A DNA stretch of 64,000 nucleotides from Chionoecetes opilio (Eukaryota; Arthropoda; Malacostraca; Decapoda; Majidae), in assembly GCA_016584305.1 (NCBI GenBank), contig JACEEZ010011664.1:146084-210083 (forward strand), in the 5' to 3' direction. The position numbers were made by a program, and so were the translations under genes. This document shows, one piece after another, positions 21,271-33,294 of this stretch (positions within the stretch are counted from its first letter, which is position 1; each line of letters begins with the position of its first letter). Under the pieces are notes generated by a model that had not been told where the DNA came from, ran no database searches, and was given only the letters and a program-made list of their open reading frames with translations.

Positions 21271-23520
21271 AAATCAGCTAGCGTTTATGTAAAGGGGATC
21301 ATACACGTTTAAGATCGCGGAAAACTTTTTGGCTCCCCACCATGTATGCCTTTTTTTATGCGTTGACTCCTCCCGCCTTGCATGGGGAAAAAACCTTCAC
21401 GTTTAAGAGAAATGGGCCCAAAGGCACCATTGTTTTTTTTTGAACTGAAAACTCTCCCCCGCTACCCACCTCTCAATGTAAGTAGAGAAAGTTCAGGGGT
21501 TTTTTGCTGATCACTACGCGCTTTCCCTCGGACCCGGGTTTTCCTTTCGCAAATGGAAGCCTGAACTGGGGGTTTCCGTGAACTGGTTCTTAAAATGTCG
21601 AAAATGGAAGAGGGCCTTATAGTTTTACTCCATATGTAAATTAAAAATTCCCAATGTTGATTGAAATGTCCCTACAATAATTCATACTTTGTTTTTACAC
21701 CAAAATTTTTACTTTACCATGAATTAAGTGGGCATAATTATTTTTTTTTATTAAAATCTCAAAAGGTTTCTGCAAAAAAAAAGAAAAAGGCAGTAATAGG
21801 TGCCTCATGAGTTTTTAATAAAAAAAAATTTTTAATAAATTTTCTATTTTAGGCTGGGGGGTTTTTGTTTATTTCCTTAAATTGCTTAGAAATATGATAC
21901 AAAAAATTTTGGGAAAATTTTAAAATGCTTTTATAGCCTTTTGGGGGAAATTTAAAGGGGCCTTTTCCTTTCCCGACTTTTCATAAAACCAGTTAAGGGC
22001 CCCAAAAGTTTTCAGGGGGTTCCATTGCGCACAAAAACCCTAGGCCCAAAGGCGCCCCCGCGTAGGACTCGGGCAAAACCCGGGGAACTTTCTCTCCCCA
22101 CATCCATTGGGGTAAATTTTTAAGTTCACCCATTTCCAAAGGAATGGCTTTGGCAGAAAGTTAAATAAACGGGGGAAGAGTTAACAAGTTTTTTTTAAAA
22201 CAAAAAGGACAAAGGGGAAGAGGCCCTATAAAGCGTAAAAACAAGGGTTCAAAGAAGAAAAGGGAAGAAAAGGCCGCGCATTAATGTCGGTCACAAAAAG
22301 AAGAAAAAGGGCCCGCCGTTATAAAACCCAAACCATTCACATCACAGATGGGTGATATGATGAAAACTTCCCCATGTTAAAATTTGGGTTCCCTTTTTTA
22401 CCTCATCCTCCCCCTTAAAATACCTCACATATCTGCCAAAGACCCGCAGTGGATGGTACTGGTACATAATATTTTCCCTCTTTTTCACTAAATCGCCCAT
22501 CATTGCGAGAATAGCCCCCAACACGGGAGGAAAAAGCTTTTCCCTTCCCCTTTCCTTGCCAAACTTGCTTGGTTTTTTTGTAAAAAAAAACACGGGGTTT
22601 TTTTGGGGGGTTCCCCTTTGTGAAAAAATTTCGAACCCCAAACCCCGAACCCAGAACCCCCAACCCCAAAATGAAAAAAGGTTCATGCAACTTGGGAAAA
22701 AAGGAAGAGGGCCCTTTTAAAAAATCCAATTTAAAATTCTGGGCCCTACTGTCTCCGTAAGCCCGAAAAAAAGAATAGGGAAAAAACATTTGGCTACCAA
22801 AAAATTTTTTATTAAATTAATTTTATCAAACTCGAAACCTCATTTTTATTGGGATTTTTAGATACGAGTCATCTGTTGACTAGTTTTTTCATTTTTCACC
22901 CAAAAATTTAAAAAATTTCCCGGCCTTTCAAAAACGCTTTGTATGCAGAAGTCCCCAACCCAGAGTTTTAGAGTTGAGGCGTTTTTGTAGTGGGCCTTTT
23001 CCCGGGGTAAAAATTTTACTTTTTTTAAGCTCCGCCCTGCTTGCCCTCCAAAAAATTTTCGATTTTAGCGCTGCCCAAAACTTTTTTCTTGATGTTGCCG
23101 AGAGTAAAAGGTCCCTCACTTCTTACCTCTTTCAGAGGGGTCAAGGAATATCGTTAAGGTTTTACCTTTTAATTTAAGGCCCAGAAAGGGGAGTAGCGTT
23201 TATTTTCTGTATTAACATCGATATCTAATTTTTTTGAGCTCTTGAATGGGCCCAGCATTTTTTTCTAACTCTTAGATTTACTTTAAATTTAAAATGGGGG
23301 GAAAAGTTTAAGGGGGCTAAAGAAAAAATGTTATTTGAATATCTAATTTTCTACACGCCCTTTCCGATGTGGGGTCGAGGATGTTTTAAAGCTTTAAGGG
23401 ACCTGTAAAGTATGATACGCTACGTGTACCACATCTACGGGTTTCACCCAAATTTTTTTTGCCTAAACCTAGATTAAAGCTGGTTTTTGAATTTATCCCC
23501 CGTGCATTCCCCCGGTTTAA
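21271..23520. other. No recognisable gene; noisy sequence
   Basis: AT-rich to mixed sequence dominated by homopolymer runs. Apart from the inverted arm at 22570-22690 I find no domain, RNA or element terminus. Frames of 63-124 aa are low-complexity and not supported. Confidence 0.4.
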
Positions 23521-23905
23521 AAATCCAAAGGGGGGGGTGGTTTTGGTGGGCGGGGTGTGAGGACGTGGGGGTGGGTGGGGGTTTTGGTGGGCGGGTGTAT
23601 GAATGGGCGTGTGGTTGGGGGGGTGGGTGGTGGGCGGATGGGCGTTTTGGTTTGGGGGTGTGTGGGGGGCGGATGTGTGATGGGGGTGTGGTGGTGGGTG
23701 TGTGGGGGGCGGATGGGTGAAAGGGCGTTTTTGGGGGGTGGGGGTGTGATGGCGGATGGGTGATGGGGGTGTGGTGGTTGGGGGGTGTGGTGGGGGGGAT
23801 GGGTGATGGGCCGTGTGGGGGGTGGGTGTTTTGGGTGGGTGTTGGTTGGGCGGGGGGGTGCTGGGTGGTGGTGGGTGTGTGGGGGCCCGTTTGGGGGAGA
23901 CCTCC
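23521..23905. repeat. G/T-rich minisatellite
   Basis: Irregular repeats of GGGGGTGTGGTGGTGGG, GGGCGGATGGGTGA and TTTTGGTGGGCGG. It resembles the Helitron minisatellite in composition but has GCGGATGGG instead of GTAATGGG, so I do not assign it to that element. Gly-rich open frames here are repeat artefacts. Confidence 0.8.
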
Positions 23906-25117
23906 TTACCGTGTTTGGGGGCTGAAACAGGGCTGTGAAATGTTCGTATTCGTGCCCCGCGATAGGTTCTCTAAAAAGGGTTTTTTTTGGTGTGTATAAC
24001 TAATACCAAAATTTTTACATTTCTATTGCAAATGTAATATCAAATCATGAATATATTTAAAATATTTACTATACTATAGCCAAAAATACACCTTTTGGGG
24101 GCTAAGCCGCAAGCATCAAAGAAGATTCGGGCAAAATTGAAAAAATTGAGGGATTGGGAAAAAGGGGTTTCCCCGAAAAGTCGCTGGGGGAATTTTAAAA
24201 TTTGTGACCTTTTTTACCTTTTTAAGAGTCACCACTCTCTTCCCTTTCTACTCCTTTTTTTCCTAAACCCCCTTTTAAAATTAAATACAGTACCTTTGGG
24301 ATGTCGTGCCATGTAAAAGAAAGTTTAATTGGTGAAATTTTAAAAGGAAAAAAAAGAAAAATTTACGGAGGAGTTTTGATAAGATTTTTTTCCTGCGCGC
24401 GATCTGATTGGGGAGGCTCTTGAAAAAAAACCCCCCACACCCACGACTGTATAAATTTTTCAGGGAAAAAAGTAAAAAAAGTGGATTCTCAGTTTTCTAT
24501 GCCGCAAAAGAGTTAAAAAAAAAATTTGGGGGGGGCTTAAAAAAAGTAAAAAAATTTTTCCCAAAGGGGAAAGGGCAAAAATACGCCTTTGTTTTCTTTT
24601 TTTTGTTTTTTAAATTGTTTACAGATGAAAAAAATTCCCTTTTTGCTGGGGAAATAGAAGAGGAAGGGCACCAAAAAGCCCCGGGAAAAAAAACGAAAAA
24701 ATTTTTAAAAAATGGGGGTTTTTATCCCGTAAATTTTTTATCTTTAGTAATTTATTTAAGGGACGAATAACCCTCCCTATCTACTGCAGCTTCTACAATC
24801 GTCCAAAAAATCATGGGAATATTGATTTCTTGAACCTTTTTAACGTCGAAAAAAACCCCAAAATCGGCATTTATTTACCCTCTATTTTTTTTTAACTTGG
24901 CTCATTTGCGTTCCCAAACCTGTCCTTACTTTTCCTTGCCGTCGGTTAAAAAGTCATGTTTTCTTTTAAAAAAAATATTAATAATATTATTTTTAAGCGA
25001 ATTAAAAAAAACATATTTTTTTCAGAAACCTCAAAATTTTCCCCCAAAACGAGGTGAATGTCCCCTTTAGGGCCCCCAAATCCCCAAATCTAGGGACCAA
25101 AACCCAAATCTGGAAAC
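23906..25117. other. No recognisable gene; noisy AT-rich sequence
   Basis: Many A and T runs. The lysine/phenylalanine-rich 120-aa frame at 24408-24770 is low complexity and matches nothing I know. Confidence 0.4.
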
Positions 25118-25510
25118 ACTGGATGTCGGCCTCACCCGCCTGAGGATTTGGTCCCAAAAAACTCAAGGCACATCTGCCGTCTTTTCAAAATCCCCCACCC
25201 TACGCCCCCGGTGCAAAGGAAAAGCCCCCGGGGTCGTTGACACTTTCCGCTGCAGTGTCCTCGGGTTCCCCCTCCCCCGAAACTACGTGGCCAAATTTAT
25301 CGCCCCCGAACGTCACCCCCTTTGACCTGCCCACCCGCTGGCCGCCGCTGCCCCTCCCCCCCATCAGGGACGCCCCCCCCTTTACCGCCACACCTGTCCT
25401 TCCTGAGGGAAGAAATAAAAACAACTGTCCCGACTGTGATTAATTCACGGCTGTACCCCCAGGGGGGTATCGTTTGACTTCGACATCACGCCCTTCAAAA
25501 ACAAAAACAA
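25118..25510 (+). pseudogene. Third copy of the RNase-H-type LINE 3' end
   Basis: Begins GGATGTCGGCCTCACCCGCC, matching GGATGTCGCCCTTACCCGCC at 18548, and runs through the C-terminal Cys/His-rich region to ACATCACGCCCTTCAAAAAC. It is a 5'-truncated copy of the same family as 15041-20545. Tail A's and CAAAAACAAAAA at 25495-25515 may be the 3' end. Confidence 0.68.
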
Positions 25511-25521
25511 AAAATCTAACG

Positions 25522-25640
25522 AGTGGGGGTACTATCCCTTTCACTCCCCACCTTATAGCGCTTTGTTAACCTTGTGTCCCTTTAATTAAGGGTTTTTAAG
25601 GGGTTTTGTTAAAGACGTGTTTTTAGCCATATTTCCCGGG
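25522..25640. repeat. Short dispersed repeat, copy at 27085-27200
   Basis: GGGGTACTATC, CTCCCCACCTTATAGCGC, TTAACCTTGTGT and AAAGACGTGTTT in this order recur at 27085-27200. The following 25620-25790 (GGGAAGGAAATTGTCCGAATT, TTTTTGTGA) recurs at 31300-31480. Family unknown. Confidence 0.6.
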
Positions 25641-25914
25641 TTTTTTTATGGGTTTCTTTGGGGGAAATTTTCGGGTTTTTTTTTGGGGGTTTTTTGGGGA
25701 GGGGGGGAAGGAAATTGTCCGAATTAACTTTTTGTGATTTTTATTTTTATTCTTTGTGTTATTTTTTTTTTTTGTTATTATTTTACACTGGGACCAGAAG
25801 GGGTGGAGTCGTTGTAACAAGTTGTTTGGGTAAATTTTTACGGAGCGTTTGCCCACTTTTTCCCCCCTTCCCCCTAAACAAACACACACACACCCCCCAA
25901 CACAACACAGACAC

Positions 25915-26195
25915 AGACCACACACCCGTGGTGAGGGGAAGCACCTCATTTCCAAAAACCAAAAGCCCCCGGTTTTCGACCCCCGGGGCGGGCGGAAACA
26001 TTTGGGTTTTCCTTAAAACCCGGCCCCTGTCCCCCCAGCGTGAAGGGTACCGGGGTTAGCCGGGGTTTGTGACCCCCCTCCCGGAGGGTGGCTTCGGCCA
26101 AACATAAGCAAAAGGATGAATGATAAAAATATTGTAGGGAGACGGGGCCTACACTTTTGTCGGCCCTTTAAAATACAACTAGATGAACACACACA
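25915..26195 (+). mobile_element. tRNA-derived SINE, degraded copy
   Basis: Head CCGTGGTGAGGGGAAGCAC and a B-box-like GGTTTTCGACCCC at 25971-25983. Body AGCGTGAAGGGTACCGGGG-TTAGCCGGGG and AAGGATGAATGATA, tail AAATACAACTAGATGAA then CA repeats. It aligns block by block with the better SINE at 40448-40740. RNA polymerase III type promoter boxes are largely destroyed. Confidence 0.72.
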
Positions 26196-26582
26196 CACAC
26201 CAAGCCATCATCTCCAGATTACATGGAAGAAAATTTTACCTAGATAACACTAAATCGCCGGACAACGTTTTTTTCGCTGTACAGACGGGGTGGCGTTAAT
26301 AGTTCATTCTACATCCCTGATTTTCAAAAAAGTTAGAAGGGGGGTATTGGGTCTTGTGTCATTTTTTGCTTCATCTGTGTCTAATGGGCTATAAATGAAC
26401 AAATTACAAATATATCACCGAGTGGCGTTTCCGCATAGTTCTCAGGGTTTTTTATGAATTGGCACTCGTCTTTGTACGAAATGGTTGTTTTAGGTTGAAC
26501 TACGGGATAGGGAGTTTTGTACACAAGTTTTTTCGACACGATTTTTAGTTTTTTGTACATTCCTGGTGCGTTTCGAACTTTT

Positions 26583-26765
26583 TTTTTTTTTTTTTTTTTA
26601 TATAAAACATGACAAAGGACTGGCCAAAGGGGAAAAAAATGGGGGAAAAAAAAGTATTAACCCATAAGGAACACAAAGCCCGCTTTTTGCCCCCCCTATA
26701 AAGAAGAAGTAGGAGAATAAAATAAAGAGGGGGAGCCCTTTAGTTCGGGAGGGTCTCCCCCAGGA
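26583..26765 (-). mobile_element. 3' end of Jockey-like LINE with poly(A), minus strand
   Basis: A run of about 20 T (a poly(A) tail on the minus strand) is followed by CTGGCCAAAGG, ACACAAAGCCCGC, CCTATAAAGAAGA, GAGAATAAAATAAA and TTTAGTTCGGGAGG. The same blocks in the same order lie at 42443-42570. It is a strongly 5'-truncated copy of that LINE, about 160 bp without the tail. It is followed by a GACA microsatellite. Confidence 0.75.
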
Positions 26766-26955
26766 GGGAAGAAGACAATAAGGACAGAGAGAGAGACGAC
26801 GACAGAAGACAGGGGAAGAGAGATAGAGACAGACAACAGAGAGAGGCAGACGACAGAGACAGAAGATGGACAGACAGACAGAGAGAGAGAGAAGGGAGAG
26901 ACGAAGAGAGAGACAGACAGACGACAGACTGACAGAGAAAGAGAAAGTCGCAACT
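26766..26955. repeat. GACA/GAGA microsatellite
   Basis: Mixed AGACAGAC and GAGAGA units. Ser/Leu/Val-rich minus-strand frames of up to 159 aa over this stretch are repeat artefacts. Confidence 0.9.
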
Positions 26956-28879
26956 CGTGCTCGTATTTGCGCCTTCCCAAAGCCACCAAGATGGCCGCCC
27001 CACAGCAAATGGAGGGCGACAATGTTAAAAAATTCGGCCCGAGGGAAGGACGTAGTTTTCTTTGGAAGGGACACCACAATACCTAACGATTGGGGTACTA
27101 TCTTTAACTCCCCCCCTTTTAAAGCGCGTAGTTAACCTTGTGTAAACCTTTTAAATTTAAAGGGTTTTATGTAAAGACGTGTTTGTAGCTCCTTTAGGCA
27201 AATTTTTTGGTGAGAAAACCCCGTAAAAAGCCGGCTTTTAGGGCCCTTTTTTGCGGTTTCTCTCTCTTTTTCGTGCCTCGCCAAAACGGTTTGGCCGGGA
27301 AATGTTCGGGGCCCTCGCCCGCTCGGCGCTCCCCACTGAAAACTGTAAAAAAAAAACTCCCCACCTGACAAAATTGTACCGCGAATGAAACCCGTTAATA
27401 ATTTTACGTAACGGATGACGATTTGTGAATGGATCCCAACACATACCCCTTCCCTTTAATGTTTTTTTTCTCCATAAAAACCCAAGGACATTAATGGGAA
27501 AATTTAAAGAGGCGGGCCCCTAGGGGCTTTCATATGGGGCGGGGCTGGGTCAAATTTCCCACATTATTTGATTTATTTTTTTTTTTTAAACGTTGCACCT
27601 GTTTGGCAGGGTGGTATAAGGGAAGGGTTTCTTTTAACGGGGGCCATCATCTGCCCGCCAGTCCCGGGGGGATTTTCCGTTTTGGGGGTTGGGTGATTTT
27701 TTATTTTGTTTTGGAAAGGGATAGGGGGGTGTTTTTCACCCCTTGGAAAATTTTTGGCTTTAAAAATTAATCTCTCTCTCTCTCTCTCAGCTTAATGAAT
27801 TACTGTTTTGGGATATGGGCTCAACAAAAAATTTTCTCAATTTTACTTTTTTTGTTTTTTAAAACTGCAAAAATATTGAGCAAATCTAGTTTATTGGGGA
27901 GCAAGATAAAAGGGATCACGTTATCCTATCAAAAAAGAGTTAAAGTGGTTAAAAATTAAAACAGTTTTTTATAAAAAAATGTTTCGCGGTTTAAAGGCTG
28001 TCAAGGGGTTTTGTCAATAAAAGGGGTATCAAGTTTTCCATTGTCAGGGAAAAAACAGCCGTAAAAACAAGGCCAGTTTAAAAGGCCCTTTTATGGCCAA
28101 GAGCCAAAAACAACTGGTGCCAGCCCCATCACTGTAAAAAGGCCTTAACTATGCAAAATTTTCCCTTTCATGCATTTTTAATTAGGGAATTTCCTACATT
28201 TTTTAAGTCTTAAATTAAAAATTTATTTTTAAATTGCCCTAATAACTATAATTTTTTTCCCCCAAATATAAAATAGCAGTTCCCATATTTTTTAAAAAGT
28301 AGGTATTTTTAAAGATTTTTTTTGAACTTTTGATTTTCTTTTTTTTTTTTTCTTTTGGTTAATTTTTTTTTGGTTTAAAAATTTTAATTTTCCCTTTTTA
28401 AAATGTTTTTTTTTTTTTTTTGGACTTTCCTTTTTTAAAAAAATTTTTATTTTTTTTTTTATTTGGGCTTGGGACTTTTTCAGAAAAGGTTTCCATTTTT
28501 AAAAAATTAAAAAAATTTGGGGCCATAGAACATCTTTTGGTTTTGATTTTTAAAAGTTTTTGAATATTTTTTAAAACCAAAAAATGGTTTTTCTTTTTTT
28601 TGAAATTTTACCAAAAAAAATTTAAATTTATTAATTAAAAATTTATTTAATTTTTCCCCCCCTTCAATTTAAAAAAACCCCCCTTCCCCTTTTCTTTTTC
28701 AAAATTTTCTTTTTTTCCTTTTTTTTTCCTTTCTTGGGTTTTTTCGGAAATAAACCCCAAACCTTAAATGGGCCAAAACCCCCGGGAAAAAAACATCCCC
28801 AAAAAAACCCTTTTGGAAACCTTTTTTTTGAACTTGTGTTCCAAAATTTTTTCCAATTTTAAACCCAAAATTTTCCCTT
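26956..28879. other. No recognisable gene; noisy A/T-rich sequence
   Basis: Contains the dispersed repeat at 27085-27200 and a TC microsatellite at 27769-27788. From 28200 the sequence passes into long A and T runs. No coding signal. Confidence 0.4.
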
Positions 28880-29790
28880 TTAAAAAATTAAAATTTAAAA
28901 AAAATTTATATTTTTTTAAAAATTTTAAAATAGTAATTTAATTTAAAAAAAAAATTTTAATTCATATTAATTTATAATACCTTAATATTTAAAAAAATTT
29001 TAAAAAATATAAAAATATTTTATTTATTTTTTTAATTTTTATAAGGAAAAATTAAAAATTAATAAAACAAATAATGAATATAATAAATAAAAATTATTAA
29101 AATTAGTTTTAATAAAATTATTATTTCAATAATTTAACCAAATTAAATAATTAAATTTTTATATTAAAAATTTTAAATTTTTTAATAAAAAAATTTTTAT
29201 AATTTTTATTTTTATATCAAAAATTTTCTTAATAATAATTATTAAATGTAAAAAAATTATATATATAATTTCTTATATTTTTAAATTTATTATACAAAAA
29301 TTTTTTTAGGTTTATATAAAAAATTGGTTTTAAATTTTTTAATTTATAATTTTTTTTAAAATATTATATAATCTTGAAAATTTTTTTTAATTTTTTTAAA
29401 ATTTTCCCCGTATTCTTTATATTGTATTATTATTAATTAAATTTTAATTAAAAAAATTAATTAAAATTATAAAAAAAAGGGAATTTTTATATAAAAAATT
29501 TTTTTATATAAATTATATATAATTTTTAATTTTAATTTTTAAATTTTTTTAAACAAATAATCATTTAAATTAATTTATTTAAATAAAATATAAAAAATTT
29601 TACCATTAATTTTTCTTTAATAAAATATAATTTAAAAAAAAAAATAAAATAAAATATATATTATATAAAATATAAAATATATATTTTTTATAATATAAAA
29701 TTATATTTTATAAAATATATATTATATAATATTTTTATATATATATATTATATATATATATATATTATAAAATATTTGGTAAATTTTTAA
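28880..29790. repeat. Nearly pure A+T tract
   Basis: About 0.9 kb with only scattered G or C, including TATA-rich blocks at 29490-29530 and 29640-29780. It may be an AT-rich satellite or AT microsatellite whose alternation has been flattened into homopolymers by base-calling. Quality is too doubtful to define a unit. Confidence 0.75.
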
Positions 29791-29799
29791 AAGGGAAAA

Positions 29800-30090
29800 A
29801 GGGGCCCCACCCCACTTCTTCTTCTTAAGCCAACAAGTTTGGGGGACATGGGGGGAAAAAACCCGGGGGGTTTTTTGGGGGGGGGAAAGCAAACAAAAGG
29901 GGAAATAGGGGCCCCCACAAAAAAACCCAAAAAAACTAAAAAAATTTTCCCTATTTCCCATAGATTTTAAATGGGGGCCCATATTTCCCTTATTGTGTGC
30001 TCCCCCCCCCAAAAAAACCCTGGTTTCCACCATGTCCCCAAACTTGTTGTCTATAAGAAGAAGAAGGGAAAAAGGAGGGGAGCCCTTTTT
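29800..30090. repeat. Large imperfect palindrome (foldback)
   Basis: CTTCTTCTTCTTAAGCCAAC, AAGTTTGGGGGACATGG and a G/C-run block at 29810-29920 return inverted at 29985-30080 as CCATGTCCCCAAACTTGTTG and AGAAGAAGAAGGG. GGGAAATAGGGGCCCCCA and TGGGGGCCCATATTTCCC continue the pairing towards a centre near 29955. Arms are about 130 bp. This could be a foldback element, or a read-through hairpin artefact. Confidence 0.68.
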
Positions 30091-31471
30091 TCTAAAGATT
30101 AAAAAAACTCTAAAAGACCAACCGACCCCCCCCAGGGCCCCACGGGCTGTGCACTAAACCCAACCCCGACCTGACCTAAAAATAACCCTTTCGGGACTTG
30201 TTTTTCTCAAGAAACCCCGAATTTTAATATGGGCCCCTGTAGGCCAAAATAAGGGTCGGCATCATTAAAAACTAAAAAGAAAGTGTTAAGGGGAAATAAA
30301 TATAACCATGAGCCAACCCTTTTGGGGCCAGCTTACCGTGGGGCCCCTTTTTCTTAAGATTTTCCCTCAACGCCCAATTTCTAGTCATTTTCCCCAATAC
30401 CCATCACACCTCCACCTACACATTAATATTGTTCAGTCCGTCAACAGTAAAAGTTTTGCATACTTAGATTAACTTGCAATTTTGGTGGTGGAATTCGGAT
30501 GATGGGGAAGGGGTTTTGGACTCCCCGTCTCCGTCGGGGGAGGGGTTTTTTCCCAAAATTTTCACGTTTCTCAACAAGTGTGGGGAGATCTCGAAGAACC
30601 CAAAAAAAGGGGGTTAAAAAAATCAAACGAAAAGTTTTGGGCTGGGGTTTTGGGGTTGAAAATTAGTTTAAAAATTTGAAAAAAAACGTCTTGTTTTTAA
30701 AAGTTTTAAAAGACCGGGGAAAAGTGTTTCACCAGAAAGACCTCTCCATCACCATGTCTTCCCTTTTTTCTATTGTGTGGTCCCCAAAATTAAGCCGTGG
30801 GTACTAAATGTACTAATCAGGGTAATTTCTGCCATATTTTCAGTGAAAAAATTCAGCAAAAACACACGTGCGCAAACTAGGCCCTATCGTCCAAACCTGA
30901 TAAAAACATGCATTTTTCACCGTTTTAAAGTTGTCCCCGTCATGTCAATTTAACCTTTTTATTCTTTTTTTCGTGGTCTTTAAAGGGATGTCCATGCTTC
31001 TGAAAGTACATCTATGTTTTACTTTTGTCCCATTTCTGTAATTACGTTTTTTACGCCGATACTCCTGTGTCAGAATCTTCTGCCCTCCCCGCCTATTTGT
31101 TGTTATCTCTTTTTAGTCACGGCAACAAGCGGGGAAAAAGCCGTGGTAAGCGAGCCCTGGCTCTCGCTTCTTATGGCTTTTTTACGGCTTGACCAACTTT
31201 GGGGCCCAAACCTTTAAAAAGCCGGCTTCTTAAAAGTGCCCCCCCCATAAAGAAAAAAGCAAACTGCAAGAAGCCCGGTTTTTTTACGGCCCTTTTTCAC
31301 CCAAAAAATTTGCCATATTTCAGGGTATTTCGGTGGGTTTCTGTGGGAATTATCTTTTTTTTTGTGGGATTTTGGATGTGTTGTGGGATTTTGGTGATGG
31401 GGGCGGAAGGAAATTGTCCGAATTGACTTTTTGTGACGTTATTTGTTTCTTTGTGTTAATTTTTGGTATTA
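30091..31471. other. No recognisable gene
   Basis: Mixed sequence. 31300-31450 repeats part of 25620-25790. Small frames (67-75 aa) are unsupported. CACGGCAACAAGCGGGG and GAGCCCTGGCTCTCGC near 31120-31170 form a short hairpin. Confidence 0.4.
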
Positions 31472-31727
31472 TTTTACGATGGCACCAAACTTCCCTACAC
31501 TATTGGGAGCATGGTTTTTGTTTACCTTATTGTATTCTAAGAGACTTTTTCTCTTGAACTTTCCGTCGCAAATCAATAGTTTCGGAGATATAGAACATTT
31601 TAGGTGGGAGGAGGAATATGTCTCCTTGTTTACAAAATGCCTCCCTCTTCCTCTTCTTGTGACTTACATCGCTTTTGTTTGGTATTTTATTAAACCTTTT
31701 TATTATTGGACCCAGTTAGGAGGCTAA

Positions 31728-31803
31728 AGGTTAGGTTATGTTAGGTAAGGTTAGGCTAGGCTAGGTAAGGTAAGGTAAGGTTAGGTAACGTTACGTAAGG
31801 TAG
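31728..31803 (+). repeat. Degenerate TTAGG-type array
   Basis: AGGTTAGGTTATGTTAGGTA, then TTAGG, CTAGG and TAAGG units in near-tandem. It resembles the TTAGG telomere repeat of many arthropods but is short, degenerate and internal, lying within a foldback arm. I read it as a transposon component, not a chromosome end. Confidence 0.7.
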
Positions 31804-32584
31804 CCACGGGTGCGCCTCCGAAACAAAAGCGATGCAGGTCACAAGAAAAGGAAGGGGTCCATAAAAACACCGGATCTGAGCAGTAAACACCGGCGAATAG
31901 GGCCAAAGGGGCTTTAATAGTGTCTAAAAAGAGGATATATACATGACATTAGGCGTAGTTGTATCATAGTTTATCAAATATCGATATTAAGAGATAACTT
32001 GTAACACGGGCATTTTATATTGAACAGCGATCTGTGTCATTTTGTGTCTTCGGTTATAATGGACGAGAGTTTCGCGGTTGTTTTCAGAGACACCAACTAT
32101 TCTTGGCCTACAATAGGTGCTTGTGTAACGCGGAAAAATGGGTTAAATACTTTTGACCCATGACTGGCGAAGAGTTTAAGTTGAATGGGAGGGGGTAAAG
32201 TGATATATAAAAATCGAGTAACAAAGTGAGTAATTTTCCTCCACTCCTCAGTTCTGAATCACTATATGAAAATATACTGTGATATATTTTATATCGGCGA
32301 TCGCTGGCCCGGCCACGTAGGCTGGCGGAGGTGAAGAGTAAGGGAGACGCCATATCAGTTTAGTACCAGTCAACAAGTCAACGTGTCGAGTTGGACACGG
32401 GAGGTGTGGTTCTCACCCTTGGTAAAGGGTCCCAAGGTAGCTGTGGACAGCTGTGGAGGAGACAGCTGGATGAGCTGGGGAAGAACACCTGTGAACATTT
32501 TTTGAGTGAACACCAGGATTACAGCTAAGGATTAGTCTGATAGCTGGGATGTGTGGTCATGTGATTCTTGACTCAACAACTTTC

Positions 32585-32696
32585 AGTGACGGGAAATGAT
32601 TTAGAATTAGAGAGGATACTTGTGATTACGTTCGGGTCCACGGGCTAATACTAGCGTCGTGTCGATGTGAATAGCATTAAGAGGGTTATTACAGTA
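32585..32696 (+). repeat. About 108-bp direct repeat flanking the Helitron, left copy
   Basis: AGTGACGGGAAATGATTTAG through GTTATTACAGTA. The right copy, 33663-33767, begins AGTGACGGGAAATAATTTAG and ends GTTATTAAG. The two directly flank the Helitron. Solo LTR 1 has only one such segment (from 19370). Confidence 0.82.
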
Positions 32697-33294
32697 CTAG
32701 CCGCAAAGCCACCCTCCGGGCGGACTTTTTGAGGGCTTCGGCCCACCTAGAAAGAAGAAGAAGAAGACCAAACACAGACTCTCCAGATAGCCCCTTCTAG
32801 CTTTCCTGAAATCATGGATGTAGAAATGTATGTATTAACGCCAACCTATTCACATCACCCCCAACCCATTCACTCACCCATTACCCATCACCCCCACCCA
32901 TTCACTCACCCATTACCCCCCCCCACCCATTCACTCACCCATTATCCATCACCACACACCTATTCACTCACCCATTACCCATCACCCCCCATCTATTCCC
33001 TCACCCATCACCCCCCACCCATTCATCACCCATCACCCCCACCATTACCCATCACCCCACCCATTCACTCACCCATTACCCATCACCCTACATCAAGGTT
33101 TCCTCAATTCTCGCAACCCACTTTTTTCACAATTCTCGCTAATAGGCTGCTAAAAAAAAAAAAAAAAAAAAAGTGATCGGATCATCTCTAAATGGGTTTT
33201 TAACCTTCCCCTTCTCGACCGGTTTTCCCAAAACTGTGCCCTATAGGGGGGTTCCCCCACAGGGGGGGCACCCGGGGCGGACACACCACACCTC

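Noticed and set aside
26598..27079. Three overlapping minus-strand frames rich in Ser/Leu/Val (up to 159 aa)
   Set aside because: Produced by the GACA/GA repeat and the 3' end of a LINE.
31728..31803. Telomere or chromosome end
   Set aside because: Array is only about 76 bp, degenerate, and lies inside one arm of a foldback element with sequence continuing on both sides.
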